A DNA stretch of 62,300 nt from Bacteroidales bacterium (GTDB lineage Bacteria; Bacteroidota; Bacteroidia; Bacteroidales; P3): assembly GCA_017448185.1 (NCBI GenBank), contig JAFSLX010000048.1, forward strand, positions 1-62,300, read 5' to 3'. Under the pieces are notes generated by a model. The model saw only the letters and a list, made by a program, of their open reading frames with translations, searched no databases and was not told the origin of the DNA. Positions 8,284-19,173 of the stretch are shown piece by piece; position 1 is the stretch's first letter; each line of letters begins with the position of its first letter. A program made the position numbers and the translations under genes.

Positions 8284-10938
8284 ATGGAGATAGCATCTAA
8301 ATACGATCCTCGCTTGATCGAGGAAAAATGGTATCAATTCTGGATTGACAAAAAACTTTTCCACTCGGAACCCGACAACCGTGTTCCATACACAATTGTA
8401 ATTCCACCACCCAACGTAACCGGAGTGTTGCACATGGGTCACATGCTGAACAACACCATTCAGGATGTATTGGTACGTCGTGCTCGCATGCAGGGCAAGA
8501 ATGCTTGCTGGGTACCCGGCACCGACCACGCCTCCATCTCCACCGAGGCTAAAGTGGTGAAAATGCTGGCTGAAAAAGGTATCAACAAACGCGACCTTAC
8601 ACGCGATGAATATCTGAAGTATGCATGGGAATGGAAAGAGAAGTACGGTGGTATCATCCTCAAACAGCTACGCAAATTAGGTGCAAGCTGCGATTGGGAC
8701 CGCACCTCCTTCACCATGGACGATGTACGATACGAGAGTGTTATCCGTGTGTTTGTTGACCTATACAACAAAGGCCTCATCTACCGCGGTGTACGCATGG
8801 TCAACTGGGATCCGCAGGCTCTCACCGCCGTCAGCGACGAGGAGGTCATCTACAAAGAATCTCATGGCAAACTGTTCTATTTAAAATACTATGTCGAAGG
8901 TGAGGACAAATACATTGTCGTAGCCACCACCCGTCCGGAAACCATCATGGGCGATACCGCCGTCTGCGTACACCCCGAAGACGAGCGATACCAGTGGCTC
9001 AAAGGCAAGCGTGTCATCGTTCCTGGTGTTGGCCGCGTGGTGCCTATCATCATGGATGAGTATGTCGATCGTGAGTTCGGTACCGGTGCATTGAAAATCA
9101 CTCCCGCTCATGATATCAACGACTATAACCTCGGCATGAAATACGGCCTCGAGTCAATTGATATCTTCAACGACAACGGCACCCTGAACGAACATGGCGG
9201 CAAATATGCCGACATGGATCGCTTTGCATGTCGTAAAGCCATCATGAAAGACCTCGAAGAGGCTGGTCTCGTCGAAAAGACCGAAGATTACACCAATAAG
9301 GTTGGCCATAGTGAGCGTACAGATGCTGTCATCGAGCCCAAACTCAGTGCCCAATGGTTCCTCAAGATGGACAACATGGCCAAACGAGCACTCGAAGTGG
9401 TGGAAAACGACACCATCAGGTTCCACCCCGCCAAATTTAAAAACACCTACCGCCACTGGCTGGAAAACATCAAAGATTGGTGTATCAGTCGCCAACTCTG
9501 GTGGGGCCACCGTATTCCTGCCTGGTACTTTGACTTGAACGGAAAAGTAGAGACAATCGTTGCCCTAAATGAAGAAGAAGCCAAGAAAATTGCTGCAGAG
9601 AAATATAATTACACCGGAGCGCTCCGTCAAGACGAAGATGTGCTCGACACATGGTTTAGCAGCTGGCTCTGGCCAATTTCCCTCTTCGACGGCATCCGCA
9701 ATCCCGACAATCCCGAAATCAACTACTACTACCCCACCGCTGACCTCATCACCGCCCCCGATATCATCTTTTTCTGGGTGGCCCGCATGATTATGGCTGG
9801 CGAAGAATATCGCAACGACGTACCCTTCAAAAACGTATACTTCACTGGCATCGTGCGCGACAAGCTTGGCCGTAAGATGAGCAAGAGTCTCGGCAATAGC
9901 CCCGACCCCATCGAACTCATTGAGAAATATGGTGCCGACGGTGTCCGTATGGGCATGCTACTCACCGCCCCTGCCGGCAACGACCTGCCTTTCGACGAAG
10001 CCATTTGCGAACAAGGACGCAACTTCAGCAACAAACTTTGGAACGCACTCAGACTTGTAACGGGATGGCAGATTGGTGACGCTCAACAAAGCCAAGACAA
10101 TGCTGTCGCCATCCAATGGATGGAGCAACGTATGGCACAAGTGCTTGAGGCAATCGAGAAAGACTTCGACCAGTACCGCCTCAGCGAGGCACTCATGACC
10201 AGTTACAAACTTGCCTGGGATGATTTCTGCTCGTGGTACCTCGAAATGGTCAAACCAGCTTATGGCACCCCTATCGACCGTGAGACCTATGATGCCACCG
10301 TTTCCATCTTTAGCCGCCTGATGCTTATCCTGCACCCCTTTATGCCCTTCGTCACCGAAGAAATATGGCACACCCTGCAAACCATTGGCCAAGACGACGA
10401 AAAAGCCGCCTTTATCAATGCCAACTACAGCATCATGAACCAGCATATGCCCACCAGCGTATTCTTCGACCAGAGGTTACTTGATGAATTTGACACAGCC
10501 CGCGAGGTTATTGCCGGTGTGCGCAACATCCGCAACACCCGCAACCTCTCACCCAAAGAGGCCTTAGAGGTCAGTTACATCGCCAAGGACGACCGTTTCG
10601 TCATCGACAGATTTGCGGGTATCATTAAGAAACTGGCCAATGTGAACGATATAATGGCAGTCAACGAGAAACCCTCCGGTGCTCTTAGTTTCATGATTGG
10701 CACCACGGAATGTTTCGTTCCAATGAGTCAGAACGTCGACAAAGAGGCTGAATTGAGGAAGCTGCAGGAAGAGTTGAAGTACGCAGAAGGTTTCCTCAAC
10801 AGTGTGCTTAAGAAACTCTCCAATGAGAAATTCGTCAACGGTGCTCCTGCTGCCGTTATTGAGAAAGAGCGCAATAAACAACGAGATGCCGAAACAAAAA
10901 TTGCAGCCTTGAAAGCACAAATCGAAGCATTGGGTTAG
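8284..10938 (+). CDS. valS: Valine--tRNA ligase
   Basis: 884 residues, the normal bacterial length. The class I signatures are present: HMGH at residues 50-53 within [13 protein letters not shown], and KMSKS at 531-535. Between them lies the CP1 editing domain ([17 protein letters not shown] region) that removes threonine mischarged on tRNA-Val. The anticodon-binding domain follows ([12 protein letters not shown]), and the protein ends in the coiled coil typical of ValRS, rich in E, K and L (about residues 815-884). The ATG lies 5 bases after the upstream gene. The gene converges with tyrS, and a shared hairpin separates the two. Confidence 0.97.
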   Translation: MEIASKYDPRLIEEKWYQFWIDKKLFHSEPDNRVPYTIVIPPPNVTGVLHMGHMLNNTIQDVLVRRARMQGKNACWVPGTDHASISTEAKVVKMLAEKGINKRDLTRDEYLKYAWEWKEKYGGIILKQLRKLGASCDWDRTSFTMDDVRYESVIRVFVDLYNKGLIYRGVRMVNWDPQALTAVSDEEVIYKESHGKLFYLKYYVEGEDKYIVVATTRPETIMGDTAVCVHPEDERYQWLKGKRVIVPGVGRVVPIIMDEYVDREFGTGALKITPAHDINDYNLGMKYGLESIDIFNDNGTLNEHGGKYADMDRFACRKAIMKDLEEAGLVEKTEDYTNKVGHSERTDAVIEPKLSAQWFLKMDNMAKRALEVVENDTIRFHPAKFKNTYRHWLENIKDWCISRQLWWGHRIPAWYFDLNGKVETIVALNEEEAKKIAAEKYNYTGALRQDEDVLDTWFSSWLWPISLFDGIRNPDNPEINYYYPTADLITAPDIIFFWVARMIMAGEEYRNDVPFKNVYFTGIVRDKLGRKMSKSLGNSPDPIELIEKYGADGVRMGMLLTAPAGNDLPFDEAICEQGRNFSNKLWNALRLVTGWQIGDAQQSQDNAVAIQWMEQRMAQVLEAIEKDFDQYRLSEALMTSYKLAWDDFCSWYLEMVKPAYGTPIDRETYDATVSIFSRLMLILHPFMPFVTEEIWHTLQTIGQDDEKAAFINANYSIMNQHMPTSVFFDQRLLDEFDTAREVIAGVRNIRNTRNLSPKEALEVSYIAKDDRFVIDRFAGIIKKLANVNDIMAVNEKPSGALSFMIGTTECFVPMSQNVDKEAELRKLQEELKYAEGFLNSVLKKLSNEKFVNGAPAAVIEKERNKQRDAETKIAALKAQIEALG

Positions 10939-10961
10939 TCTGCGCTCGACAACAAAAAAAG

Positions 10962-10996
10962 AAAGATGGTACTCCATTCGGGGTACCATCTTTTAT
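10962..10996. terminator. Bidirectional terminator between valS and tyrS
   Basis: AAAGATGGTAC (10962-10972) pairs perfectly with GTACCATCTTT (10983-10993). A run of A precedes it and a run of T follows, so it can stop transcription from both sides. Confidence 0.85.
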
Positions 10997-11015
10997 ATTA
11001 AAGCATTAATAAATA

Positions 11016-12293
11016 CTATTCACAAATCAATACATAGTAGTTTTTCTTGCCTTTCTGCACGAGAATACATCCACAGCTAAGGATATCGTTTGCAGTGAGA
11101 GTACAGCCCTCTGCAACTTTCTGTTTGTTGACAGAAATAGAGTTTTGCTTCAATTCACGACGAATCTCACCCTTCGAAGCAAACATTCCCACCTCGGCAG
11201 CAAGGTCGACAAGCGAGACTCCAGTCTCGATGGTCGAACGGCCAACTGTGTACTGCGGCACACCTTCAAAAACACTGAGCAAAGTGTCGCGGTCGAGTGC
11301 ATTCAGTTGCTCTGTAGTAGCTTTGCCGAAAAGAAGCTCTGATGCTGCAATAGCGGCATTGTACGCCTCTTCACCATGTACACGGACAGTGATGTCCTTG
11401 GCCAAAGCCTTCTGAAGAATACGTTGCTCAGGAGCTTCAGCATGCTGTTTCTCCAACGAATCGATTTCATCGCGGCTGAAAAGACTGAAGATTCGGATAT
11501 AACGGGCCGTATCGACATCCGAGCAATTTAGCCAAAACTGGTAAAACTTATATGGACTGGTCTTTACGGGATCGAGCCAGACATTGCCACCTTCGGTCTT
11601 GCCAAACTTCGTACCGTCGGCCTTGGTGATAAGCGGGCATGTCAGGGCAAATGCCTCGCCCCCCTCCATACGACGGATAAGCTCTGTACCGGTGGTGATA
11701 TTGCCCCACTGGTCGCTACCTCCCATTTGCAGTTTGCAGCCCTTGGTACGATAAAGCGTAAGGAAATCGTATCCCTGAAGCAGCTGGTAGCTGAACTCGG
11801 TGAACGAAATACCCGTCTCCATGCGTTTCTTCACGCTGTCCTTGGTCATCATATAGTTTACAGTGATATGTTTGCCCACATCACGGATGAAGTCAAGGAA
11901 AAGGTAATCTTTCATCCAGTCATAGTTGTTGAGTATTTCGGCACCATTAACAGGATTGGAGAAATCGAGGAAACGCTCCAACTGTTTACGAATACAGGCA
12001 ACATTGTGTTGAATTTCCTCTGGGGTGAGCAATTTGCGTTCGGCAGCCTTGAACGAAGGATCGCCAATCATACCGGTGGCACCACCGACAACAGCGAGGG
12101 GCTTATGGCCAGCCATTTGCAGGTGCTTGAGCAACATGATGGATACCAAATGTCCAATATGCAACGAATCGGCTGTGGGATCAATACCAACGTATGCAGT
12201 AGTGACCTCTTTTGAGAGCTGCTCTTCGGTGCCAGGCATGATATCATGAATCATGCCGCGCCATTTTAGTTCTTCTACAAGGTTTTTATTCAT
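11016..12293 (-). CDS. tyrS: Tyrosine--tRNA ligase
   Basis: 425 residues from the ATG at 12293; a TTG one codon upstream is open but less likely. Class I motifs: HIGH at residues 45-48 (DSLHIGHL) and the KMSKS equivalent KFGKT near residue 230 ([14 protein letters not shown]). The specificity region YQLLQGYDF and the tRNA-binding C-terminal S4 domain ([16 protein letters not shown]) are present. The protein charges tRNA-Tyr in the cytoplasm. Only about 30 bases separate it from the terminator of the large upstream gene, and no good -7 element was seen there, so its promoter is uncertain. Confidence 0.96.
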   Translation of the reverse strand: MNKNLVEELKWRGMIHDIMPGTEEQLSKEVTTAYVGIDPTADSLHIGHLVSIMLLKHLQMAGHKPLAVVGGATGMIGDPSFKAAERKLLTPEEIQHNVACIRKQLERFLDFSNPVNGAEILNNYDWMKDYLFLDFIRDVGKHITVNYMMTKDSVKKRMETGISFTEFSYQLLQGYDFLTLYRTKGCKLQMGGSDQWGNITTGTELIRRMEGGEAFALTCPLITKADGTKFGKTEGGNVWLDPVKTSPYKFYQFWLNCSDVDTARYIRIFSLFSRDEIDSLEKQHAEAPEQRILQKALAKDITVRVHGEEAYNAAIAASELLFGKATTEQLNALDRDTLLSVFEGVPQYTVGRSTIETGVSLVDLAAEVGMFASKGEIRRELKQNSISVNKQKVAEGCTLTANDILSCGCILVQKGKKNYYVLICE

Positions 12294-12324
12294 CAAATAA
12301 ACAATAATTATATAATGTATTCAT

Positions 12325-12377
12325 AATAATAAAAAAGAGGTACTGCTTAGCCATCGGCGTGGGCAAGTACCTCTTTT
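12325..12377 (-). terminator. Terminator of the large T9SS protein gene
   Basis: AAAAGAGGTACT (12333-12344) pairs with AGTACCTCTTTT (12366-12377). Read leftward, the stem is followed by TTTTTTATTATTA. It separates the T9SS gene from tyrS. Confidence 0.8.
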
Positions 12378-12392
12378 GTTGTTATCGACCGC

Positions 12393-15300
12393 TTAGCGGA
12401 CCATCATCTTGGTAGCAGCAGTCTGGTTGCCCACGGTGATATTCACCAGATACATACCCTTGGGCAGATACGAGCAATCGATGCTGTACTCGTGCGATCC
12501 TTCGCTCACATGGCCGAGCTCATTGTTCATCACACAACGGCCATTGAGGTCGTACACACGGACAACACCCTTGCCAGCCACGGCAGTGGCAAGTTCGAGG
12601 TGAGCCTCGTTCGACACGGGGTTAGGATACACCTTGACATTGTTCAGGTCGCTGCTGACCACAGTGGGGATTCCAACGGGAGTGTAATCTTCGGGGTCGC
12701 TAATCTCGTTGACAGTGTCGGTCACATACTGCATATCCATGAAGATACCACGGCCATAGGTGCCGAAGTACATGGCATTCGGCCATTTGGTCTTAGCAAA
12801 GACATAACGGAGTTCGTTGATACCATTGTGACCAATGCAGCGACGAACCGGCAGCTCATTAATCTGCTGTGCAATCGTGGTCACAGGAACACCCTGCAGT
12901 TCAGCATAGGGAGTCCAGGTGTTGTTGTTGCGCACAAATACGCCGTCCGAGGTTCCAACATAAATCTTACCAGTGGTCTTTTCAACCAAAGCAGTATAGG
13001 CAGGGACAGCAGCCTTACCTGTGATGGGGGCAGCTTCGATCGAGTAGTTGCTGGAAGTAGCATTATTGATGATAGCCACATTGGCGTAAGCAGTGCTGTA
13101 GCCTTCGAAGGTGAGCACCACGCGACCGTTATTACGGTTGTCGTAGGTCATCGAGCTAATAGCACGAGGGAACATGCTGTTGTTATCGCTGACCATAAGC
13201 GTATCAAGCTGCAGCACCGAGACTGTCGACAGACGCGGGTCGGTCAACATCGACTTAACGGTGTTGGCATTGGCCGAATAATTGACATTCTCAAAACCGC
13301 TGATACGGATAACCATCGACTGATTTGTCTCCATATTCTGGGCGGCAACGAACAGGTAACGGCCATCGGTGCTCATCGTCATCGTACGGGGATACATATT
13401 CAGCGACAGGCTCGACGCATGGTTGATGTTGAGCACCGGAGCCCACAAGATCAAACGATCGTAAATGGTCATGTCAGAGCTGGCAGAAGCCTCTTCGTCC
13501 ACATTCCAAACCTTGCTATAATCGGATGCACGCCACGACATAAATACAGAATAATTGTTGCTGTTGCTGGCATTACGCTGGGCGATAGCGAACATGCGGG
13601 CCTGAATGGGATTCTGAACACGCACCTTCTCACTTGCTTTCTGATTCTTCTTGAAAGTGTACTCGAAAGGATACTCCGAGTTTCCACGGCTTTGGAGAAT
13701 CATCTTGTCACCGGTGCGGATCTGGAAGTTCGAACCGGTAATGGCCACGGTGTCGCCACCACGAATCACACTGCCGAGCGTATCAAGAACGAAGGTCACG
13801 CTGTCGGTGAAGATAGTGTTGTTGTCGGTCTCCCACAGATAGAGTTCACCAACTTCAGGACCATCGGCAAAAGCGTCGCTCGTAAAGTCGGTACCCGAAG
13901 TCCAAGTCTGGGTATTCGTATAGTCAAGGTAGTCACCATAGGCACGGCCCATACTGCCATTGCCCGAGGAGACAAAGATGTTGCGACGGCTAAGCGGGCT
14001 AATCTGCTGGAAACGCGAAGCAGCAACCTTGCCACCGGTATAATGCCAGAGGATATTGGCATCATGGTTGAAGTTGCCAAGCGAACCATCGTCGTACCAC
14101 GAAATCGTAGCGTTACCACCATTATGGGTGCAACGGCTCTCGATCATCGGAACTGCATTGAAGCGGGCACCGCTCAAAATCGAACCGTCGGGGCATACCG
14201 CCAGGTGGTTGATCTCGACATTGTTGAGGCCCGAAGCAAGGTTCTCGAACGTGCCGAACTCGTTGGTCGTCATATAGACACCGCCGTCGGTGGCGATGAA
14301 GTAGGTCAACTGACCCTCACCCTCAACGACACGATAGACGGGGACAATCTGATGGATGCCCGAGTGGACAAAACTGACGCTGTTGTAGACATGTGCCATA
14401 TAGTTGCCACCGTTCAGCATCACCTCGCTGAGCGACTTCTGCGACCACTGGTAGTAGCCGTTATCCAGGAAGCCTTCGCCGCCATAGATGCAGTCGCCAC
14501 CGATATAGACGCGTTTGGGGTTGCCCGGATCGATGCAAATGAAACCGCACTTGTCGCCAAACGAGCTGCCATTGTGTCCGCCGTAGCCGAAGGGCTGCAC
14601 GGTGGTAGTGGTCAGAGGATTCCAAGTCTGGCCGTTGGTGGTGAGATAGAGACCATCGAGGCTGCCGGTCGAATCGACAACCATAGCATACAGGTAAGCG
14701 ACACCGTCCTGAGTGGTGGTAGCCAGATGGATGCCCTTGATCTTACCGCCGAAAGCGGAGTTCGACTCGGAGATGTTCACACAATTGACATTGTCGACAG
14801 TGACATCGCCAATCTTGAACAGCTGGTTGACAGTCGAGAAATAGGCGGTCTTAAGCTGACGGTTGATAACAAAATGCTTCACCTCGCCGCTGAAGACCTT
14901 GGTCTTGGTGTTCCAAGCGGACTCGTTGTTGCCAGCCACTTTCCAGCGGTAGATACCGGTATTGGTGACGGCATAGAGATAAAGCGTATTGTCGCGATAA
15001 ATGTAATCGATTGCCTTCACAGCGGCGAAATCGTCGTCGGTGCTTGTGGGCTTGGTGTTGGGCACCAGCGTGAAGCTGCCGTCGACAGTGTTGTAACGGT
15101 AGATACCTTTACCCAGCACCGACATCGGGCCATACATCGTTCCGACGGGATAGGTGTTGTCGCCCGTTCCGATGTAAATGTAGTTGTCCGGACCCTGCAC
15201 CATGCAGTTGATCGGCAGCACATCCACCTTGCCGTTATCCACGTAAGGCACACGGTGCCAACTGTCAGTGTTCGACGCGAGGTTGGTGTCCAAACCCTGA

Positions 15301-15545
15301 CGCGTGTAGAGTTGATTCAGGAACTGCGTGTTGTCCGATCTCACAAAAAGACCGCCAGACACGGCACCAGCGTAGACTGTGATGTGGCTTGTGTCCTGTT
15401 TGTCGACAACAAGACTCGAAACTGCACCACCCACATTCGAGGGTCCCACCTCATAGAAGCGGTTGCCATTTTGGGCGCTGATGTTTCCTGTCGTCAATGC
15501 CAAAAAGCCGACAAACAAGCCGAGAAGTACTTTGTTACTTTTCAT
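12393..15545 (-). CDS. Large secreted protein with type A T9SS sorting domain
   Basis: 1050 residues. A signal peptide (VLLGLFVGFLALTTGNISAQ) is followed by roughly 900 residues of short beta-rich repeats such as GKGIYRYNTVDGSFTLVP, DNTLYLYAVTNTGIYRW, GKIYVGTSDGVFVRNN and YFGTYGRGIFMD. These resemble the blades of sialidase-like or YVTN/BNR propellers. From about residue 970 comes the sorting domain: VYPNPVSNEAHLEL, then VRVYDLNGRCV, LPKGMYLVNI and the positively charged end TKMMVR. Such proteins cross the outer membrane by T9SS and are usually anchored at the surface. Catalytic residues could not be identified; it may be an adhesin or scaffold. Its promoter and terminator are both visible, so it is monocistronic. 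Confidence 0.85.
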   Translation of the reverse strand: MKSNKVLLGLFVGFLALTTGNISAQNGNRFYEVGPSNVGGAVSSLVVDKQDTSHITVYAGAVSGGLFVRSDNTQFLNQLYTRQGLDTNLASNTDSWHRVPYVDNGKVDVLPINCMVQGPDNYIYIGTGDNTYPVGTMYGPMSVLGKGIYRYNTVDGSFTLVPNTKPTSTDDDFAAVKAIDYIYRDNTLYLYAVTNTGIYRWKVAGNNESAWNTKTKVFSGEVKHFVINRQLKTAYFSTVNQLFKIGDVTVDNVNCVNISESNSAFGGKIKGIHLATTTQDGVAYLYAMVVDSTGSLDGLYLTTNGQTWNPLTTTTVQPFGYGGHNGSSFGDKCGFICIDPGNPKRVYIGGDCIYGGEGFLDNGYYQWSQKSLSEVMLNGGNYMAHVYNSVSFVHSGIHQIVPVYRVVEGEGQLTYFIATDGGVYMTTNEFGTFENLASGLNNVEINHLAVCPDGSILSGARFNAVPMIESRCTHNGGNATISWYDDGSLGNFNHDANILWHYTGGKVAASRFQQISPLSRRNIFVSSGNGSMGRAYGDYLDYTNTQTWTSGTDFTSDAFADGPEVGELYLWETDNNTIFTDSVTFVLDTLGSVIRGGDTVAITGSNFQIRTGDKMILQSRGNSEYPFEYTFKKNQKASEKVRVQNPIQARMFAIAQRNASNSNNYSVFMSWRASDYSKVWNVDEEASASSDMTIYDRLILWAPVLNINHASSLSLNMYPRTMTMSTDGRYLFVAAQNMETNQSMVIRISGFENVNYSANANTVKSMLTDPRLSTVSVLQLDTLMVSDNNSMFPRAISSMTYDNRNNGRVVLTFEGYSTAYANVAIINNATSSNYSIEAAPITGKAAVPAYTALVEKTTGKIYVGTSDGVFVRNNNTWTPYAELQGVPVTTIAQQINELPVRRCIGHNGINELRYVFAKTKWPNAMYFGTYGRGIFMDMQYVTDTVNEISDPEDYTPVGIPTVVSSDLNNVKVYPNPVSNEAHLELATAVAGKGVVRVYDLNGRCVMNNELGHVSEGSHEYSIDCSYLPKGMYLVNITVGNQTAATKMMVR

Positions 15546-15598
15546 AAGATATTACTAATTAATTAATTATTTCAATTCAGTATTAATTCTTAATCGTA

Positions 15599-15606
15599 CA
15601 AAGATA
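15599..15606 (-). promoter_or_regulatory. -7 element for the T9SS protein gene
   Basis: Read leftward this is TATCTTTG, 53 bases before the ATG. The remaining part of the 15546-15894 gap is AT-rich and holds hairpin copy B. Confidence 0.7.
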
Positions 15607-15770
15607 CACATTTTTTCTTATATATACACTATTAATTGATTTTTTTTCAAAAAAACTCATTTTTCAGCCCTCCGTTTGCGACACATGACGACACAGCACG
15701 ACAAATCATGCACCTTTTCGGTATCGGGTCAAAAGGGGCTTATATTTACATCGTGAATTCACTGGCAAGC

Positions 15771-15843
15771 CCCTTGTTCTGCCGTTGTCCAGTCGCCGTT
15801 CAGTCTTTGTTCTGTGAACGGCTGAACAACGACTGAACAAAGG
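15771..15843. repeat. Degenerate hairpin, copy B of the 11-bp-period family
   Basis: The left arm 15771-15801 and right arm 15816-15843 align with about four mismatches and one 3-base bulge around a 14-base loop. The sequence is made of the same GTTGTTCAGTC-like units as the other copies. It lies in a gap between divergent genes, 51 bases before the rightward ATG, so it cannot serve as a downstream terminator. Confidence 0.7.
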
Positions 15844-15894
15844 CCGTACATCAACAAAAGAAAACATTAACCAACAAAAAAGGAGATAAAAAAA

Positions 15895-16608
15895 ATGAAG
15901 AAACAAAACACAGGCAAAGGTCTTATGATGACTGGAAGCTTCCGCCAATCGGGAGTAACATTCTACATGCGTCAAGGACAGGTAATTGCACGCTCTGCCC
16001 ACTCGCACGAGAAGCGCAGCTGCACGCTGCCGCAATTCGTTCAACGGATGCGTATGAGGCACACCATAGCCTTGTGGCAAACGCTGAGCCTCTGTCGCCC
16101 GATGTTCACCGGGCACCGCATTGCTTATCAAGGTTTCGCATCGCTGGCCAACCGGCTGCCAGCGGTGTATGTGTCGCAAAAAGAGCACAACCTGTCGTTG
16201 CTGATGCCCGACCTGCCGGTGAGCGACGGAACGCTGCCGACGGTGATGCAACGGTTAGGCGTTGTCGACGGCGCAGAAGCATTGATTACAAACCTGAAAA
16301 CCAGCAGCCTGCACCGAGGAGAAGAGCTGCGGTTATATACCGCTGAACAGCACACCGAAGGCCGTACACCACGGGTGCGGTTCAACGTACGGACGGTGCC
16401 GATGGCGGAGTTTGTGCCGGTGGACGGATGTCTGGCCTTGACTGGCGACGAGTTTGCCGACGAGATGAAAGGCTGGGCACTGGTGCGTGTCGACGGCGAC
16501 CGCTGCTCGGCGCAGACCATCGTCACCCGATGCACCTACTACCAGCCTTACACCAGCGACGAAGCATTGAAAACAGCTGCCGAAAGCTATGGCGGACTGA
16601 CCGTCTGA
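15895..16608 (+). CDS. Conserved hypothetical protein
   Basis: 237 residues, no signal peptide, no membrane segment. The N terminus (MTGSFRQSGVTFYMRQGQVIARSA) followed by a basic stretch (FVQRMRMRHTIALWQTL) resembles a group of Bacteroidetes hypothetical proteins that begin with a short beta-hairpin 'G..G...FY..NG...R' pattern and a helix around 'Q..QR......W'. No function is known to me for that group. The start is preceded by AAGGAGAT, a textbook Shine-Dalgarno sequence that is unusual in this window and suggests strong translation. Base usage is richer in G than in the neighbours. No partner gene is evident. Confidence 0.6.
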   Translation: MKKQNTGKGLMMTGSFRQSGVTFYMRQGQVIARSAHSHEKRSCTLPQFVQRMRMRHTIALWQTLSLCRPMFTGHRIAYQGFASLANRLPAVYVSQKEHNLSLLMPDLPVSDGTLPTVMQRLGVVDGAEALITNLKTSSLHRGEELRLYTAEQHTEGRTPRVRFNVRTVPMAEFVPVDGCLALTGDEFADEMKGWALVRVDGDRCSAQTIVTRCTYYQPYTSDEALKTAAESYGGLTV

Positions 16609-16629
16609 TCATGCCACAGAAAATTTTTT

Positions 16630-16660
16630 TTTGCCGTTCCGCATAGAATGTGTACTTTTG
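16630..16660 (+). promoter_or_regulatory. Bacteroidetes-type promoter
   Basis: TTTG at 16630-16633, then 19 bases, then TACTTTTG at 16653-16660; the ATG of the next gene is 48 bases further on. Confidence 0.75.
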
Positions 16661-16707
16661 CACCCCGAAAATATAGACATCAGTAACTATAAAAACACAT
16701 CAAAATA

Positions 16708-17244
16708 ATGAAACGTATCTTTATTTGCATTGCATTTGTGCTGGCCACATTCGGTGTTATGGCGCAAACCAAAACCTCCGGAATCCGCAACGAAGTGACT
16801 AAAATTGAGGGTGACGACAACGGAAAAGAATTCTCCATTTTCTCCTACACATCCAAAGACATCCCGTTCGGCTACTGGCTTGGCCTGGGCGAAGTGAACA
16901 ACAATCTTGGCTTCCCCTTTGTCTTCGAAGGAGTCACCGAAACATGCATCTATCTGGGCTCTAATTCCACCGAGGTTGTGGCCACCCTCGACTCTCTCCT
17001 GAACTGCTTCTCGTTGGGCACCGACACACGCGAATTCCCCGCCATGATGGCTGTCGGCCGGCCACTGAAGCACAAGGGCATGGCTGTCTGTTCGGTAGAA
17101 CGTCGGTTCATCTTCAAGCGGCTCTGCATCCGTTTCACCCATCAAGGGTACACCACAGAAAGTTTCCTGACCAAATCGGAGGTAAAATACTTGCGCCGCG
17201 GCTTCTTGTTCAACGAACAAAAAGAGCAGAATACCGGAATGTAA
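16708..17244 (+). CDS. Exported hypothetical protein
   Basis: 178 residues with a signal peptide (RIFICIAFVLATFGVMAQ). The mature protein shows no motif I recognise. It contains aromatic/glycine segments (IPFGYWLGLGEVNNNLGFPF) and four scattered cysteines, and ends in a charged tail. It has its own promoter, and the LiaF-like gene starts 22 bases after it, so the two form a likely operon at the cell envelope. Confidence 0.6.
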   Translation: MKRIFICIAFVLATFGVMAQTKTSGIRNEVTKIEGDDNGKEFSIFSYTSKDIPFGYWLGLGEVNNNLGFPFVFEGVTETCIYLGSNSTEVVATLDSLLNCFSLGTDTREFPAMMAVGRPLKHKGMAVCSVERRFIFKRLCIRFTHQGYTTESFLTKSEVKYLRRGFLFNEQKEQNTGM

Positions 17245-17266
17245 GAAAAGACAAACAATTATAACC

Positions 17267-17965
17267 ATGAAAAGCAATGGGAAAATCATTGGCGGCGTGA
17301 TATTGCTGCTATTGGGCATCGGATTGATGCTGGAAGTCACCCATGTGATCGACTTCAACTTCGAAGGATGGTGGACGGCCTTCATCATTATCCCGTGCCT
17401 GATCAGTTTCTTCAACACCAACAACAAAACCCTCTCACTGATAGGCGTCGGCGCAGGAGTGCTGCTGCTGTTGGCCACAAGGGGAGTCATTCCGTGGGAA
17501 GAATGGTGGCGATACATGATTTGCATCGTGTTCATCATCTGGGGTATCATGCTTATTTTCAGCCGCGAAAGCAGCATGGGATGCGCATCGGCCAACAAGA
17601 AGAATGTCGACGAACTGAAGCAGGTTGACGAGGACGGCCGAAAAATTCGCCATATCAACTCCTCGTTCGGCAAACAGAGCTACGAGTTCGCCGGCCAGCG
17701 CTTCGAAGGGGCGAAAGTACAATGCAGCTTTGGCTATGTGGGCATTGATTTGCGCAATGCCGACATTCTCGACAGTGCCATCATCGACATTGATTGCAGC
17801 TTTGGCGGCATTGAGATTCGCGTTGGCAACGATGTGCTTGTAAAACAGGCCATAGAGACTTCGTTTGCCGGTGTGGAACACAACGCACACCTGAACCATC
17901 CCGATGACGCAAAAGTCATTTATGTCAAAGGCCATTGCTCATTCGGCGGCATCGAAATAAAATAA
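17267..17965 (+). CDS. LiaF-like membrane protein (DUF5668 / LiaF C-terminal type)
   Basis: 232 residues. Four membrane helices fill the first 105 residues (GKIIGGVILLLLGIGLMLEV, FEGWWTAFIIIPCLISFF, LSLIGVGAGVLLLLA, YMICIVFIIWGIMLIF). A soluble domain of repeated short beta strands follows (INSSFGKQSYEF, VQCSFGYVGIDLRNA, IDCSFGGIEIRVG, GHCSFGGIEIK), the right-handed beta pattern of the LiaF C-terminal domain. In Firmicutes LiaF controls an envelope-stress kinase; in Bacteroidetes such proteins are seen without a known partner. The SFGG repeat occurs four times. A terminator follows. Confidence 0.75.
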   Translation: MKSNGKIIGGVILLLLGIGLMLEVTHVIDFNFEGWWTAFIIIPCLISFFNTNNKTLSLIGVGAGVLLLLATRGVIPWEEWWRYMICIVFIIWGIMLIFSRESSMGCASANKKNVDELKQVDEDGRKIRHINSSFGKQSYEFAGQRFEGAKVQCSFGYVGIDLRNADILDSAIIDIDCSFGGIEIRVGNDVLVKQAIETSFAGVEHNAHLNHPDDAKVIYVKGHCSFGGIEIK

Positions 17966-17998
17966 GGCATCACGATAGATTGCAACCGACACAATAAT

Positions 17999-18027
17999 AA
18001 GGATTCCCGTAGAAGGAATCCTTTTTG
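17999..18027 (+). terminator. Terminator after the LiaF-like gene
   Basis: AAGGATTCC (17999-18007) pairs with GGAATCCTT (18015-18023), followed by a T run. Confidence 0.8.
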
Positions 18028-18140
18028 CTTTTATTATGTTATATTTTAAAGTTCCTTAAAATTAAAATCAAGAGACAATAAAGTTGTTTTTTTGTAGTTA
18101 AGAGAGAAAAAATAAAACAATAACGAACGATAAACTTATT

Positions 18141-19145
18141 ATGGAACCGGTAAACATTCAAGAACTTAACGAACGCATCGGACGCGAGAGCGCGTTTGTC
18201 GACGTGCTGACGATGGAGCTTGGCAAAGCCATCGTCGGACAGAAGCACATGGTGGAAGGCCTGATGATAGGCCTACTCAGCAATGGCCACGTGCTGCTCG
18301 AAGGCGTGCCAGGACTGGCCAAAACACTGACCATCACCACCCTTGCAAAAGCCATCGATGCCAAGTTCAGCCGCATACAGTTCACCCCCGACCTGTTGCC
18401 GGCCGACCTGCTGGGCACCATGATTTACAGCCAGAAGAGCGAGACCTTCCAGGTGAAGAAAGGCCCCATCTTCAGCAACTTCATCCTTGCCGACGAAATC
18501 AACCGTGCACCAGCCAAGGTACAAAGCGCCCTGCTCGAAGCCATGCAAGAGCGTCAGGTGACCATCGGCGAACAAACTTACAAACTGGAGGAACCGTTCC
18601 TCGTGATGGCCACACAGAACCCCATTGAGCAGGAAGGTACCTATCCCCTGCCCGAGGCTCAGGTCGACCGCTTCATGCTGAAGGTGGTCATCTCCTACCC
18701 CAAACGCGACGAAGAACGTATGATACTGCACCAGCAGGTGAACGGAGAGCGCAAAGCGGAGAGTGGAGAACAGCGAGCCATCCTCAAGCCAGCCGATATT
18801 CTGAAGGCAAGAGAGTTGGTGAAAGAGGTGTACATGGACGAAAAGATTGAAAACTATATCACCGATATCATTTTCGCCACCCGCTACCCTGGCCAGTATG
18901 GCCTTGACAAGTTGCAGCCGCTGATCAGCTATGGCGCTTCGCCCCGTGGCAGCATCAATCTGGCCGCTGCATCGAAAGCCTACGCTTTCATGAAACGTCG
19001 TGGATATGTCATCCCCGAAGACGTACGTGCCGTGGCGATGGATGTACTGCGCCACCGTATCGGTTTGACCTACGAGGCCGAAGCCGAGAACGTGACGAGC
19101 GAAGAACTGGTCAACGAGGTACTCAACCGCGTGGATGTGCCTTGA
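18141..19145 (+). CDS. MoxR-family AAA+ ATPase
   Basis: 334 residues. Walker A is GVPGLAKT (55-62) and Walker B is in FILADEINRAPAKVQSALLEAMQE. The sensor motif is ATQNPIEQEGTYPLPEAQVDRF, a MoxR hallmark, and a helical lid ends the protein. MoxR ATPases act as chaperones for von Willebrand factor A (VWA) proteins, and here the gene heads the classical bat operon. Start: the ATG at 18141, with an AT-rich leader from 18028. A short duplicated motif (TAGTAGATAGTTGGTAG) in the 28-base gap before the next gene is the only spacer in the first part of the operon. Confidence 0.93.
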   Translation: MEPVNIQELNERIGRESAFVDVLTMELGKAIVGQKHMVEGLMIGLLSNGHVLLEGVPGLAKTLTITTLAKAIDAKFSRIQFTPDLLPADLLGTMIYSQKSETFQVKKGPIFSNFILADEINRAPAKVQSALLEAMQERQVTIGEQTYKLEEPFLVMATQNPIEQEGTYPLPEAQVDRFMLKVVISYPKRDEERMILHQQVNGERKAESGEQRAILKPADILKARELVKEVYMDEKIENYITDIIFATRYPGQYGLDKLQPLISYGASPRGSINLAAASKAYAFMKRRGYVIPEDVRAVAMDVLRHRIGLTYEAEAENVTSEELVNEVLNRVDVP

Positions 19146-19173
19146 TGAAGTTGGGTAGTAGATAGTTGGTAGT

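Noticed and set aside
12492..15566. 1024-codon open frame antisense to the T9SS protein gene
   Set aside because: It mirrors a real gene with signal peptide and sorting domain; the antisense product shows no domain, and its openness follows from codon bias.
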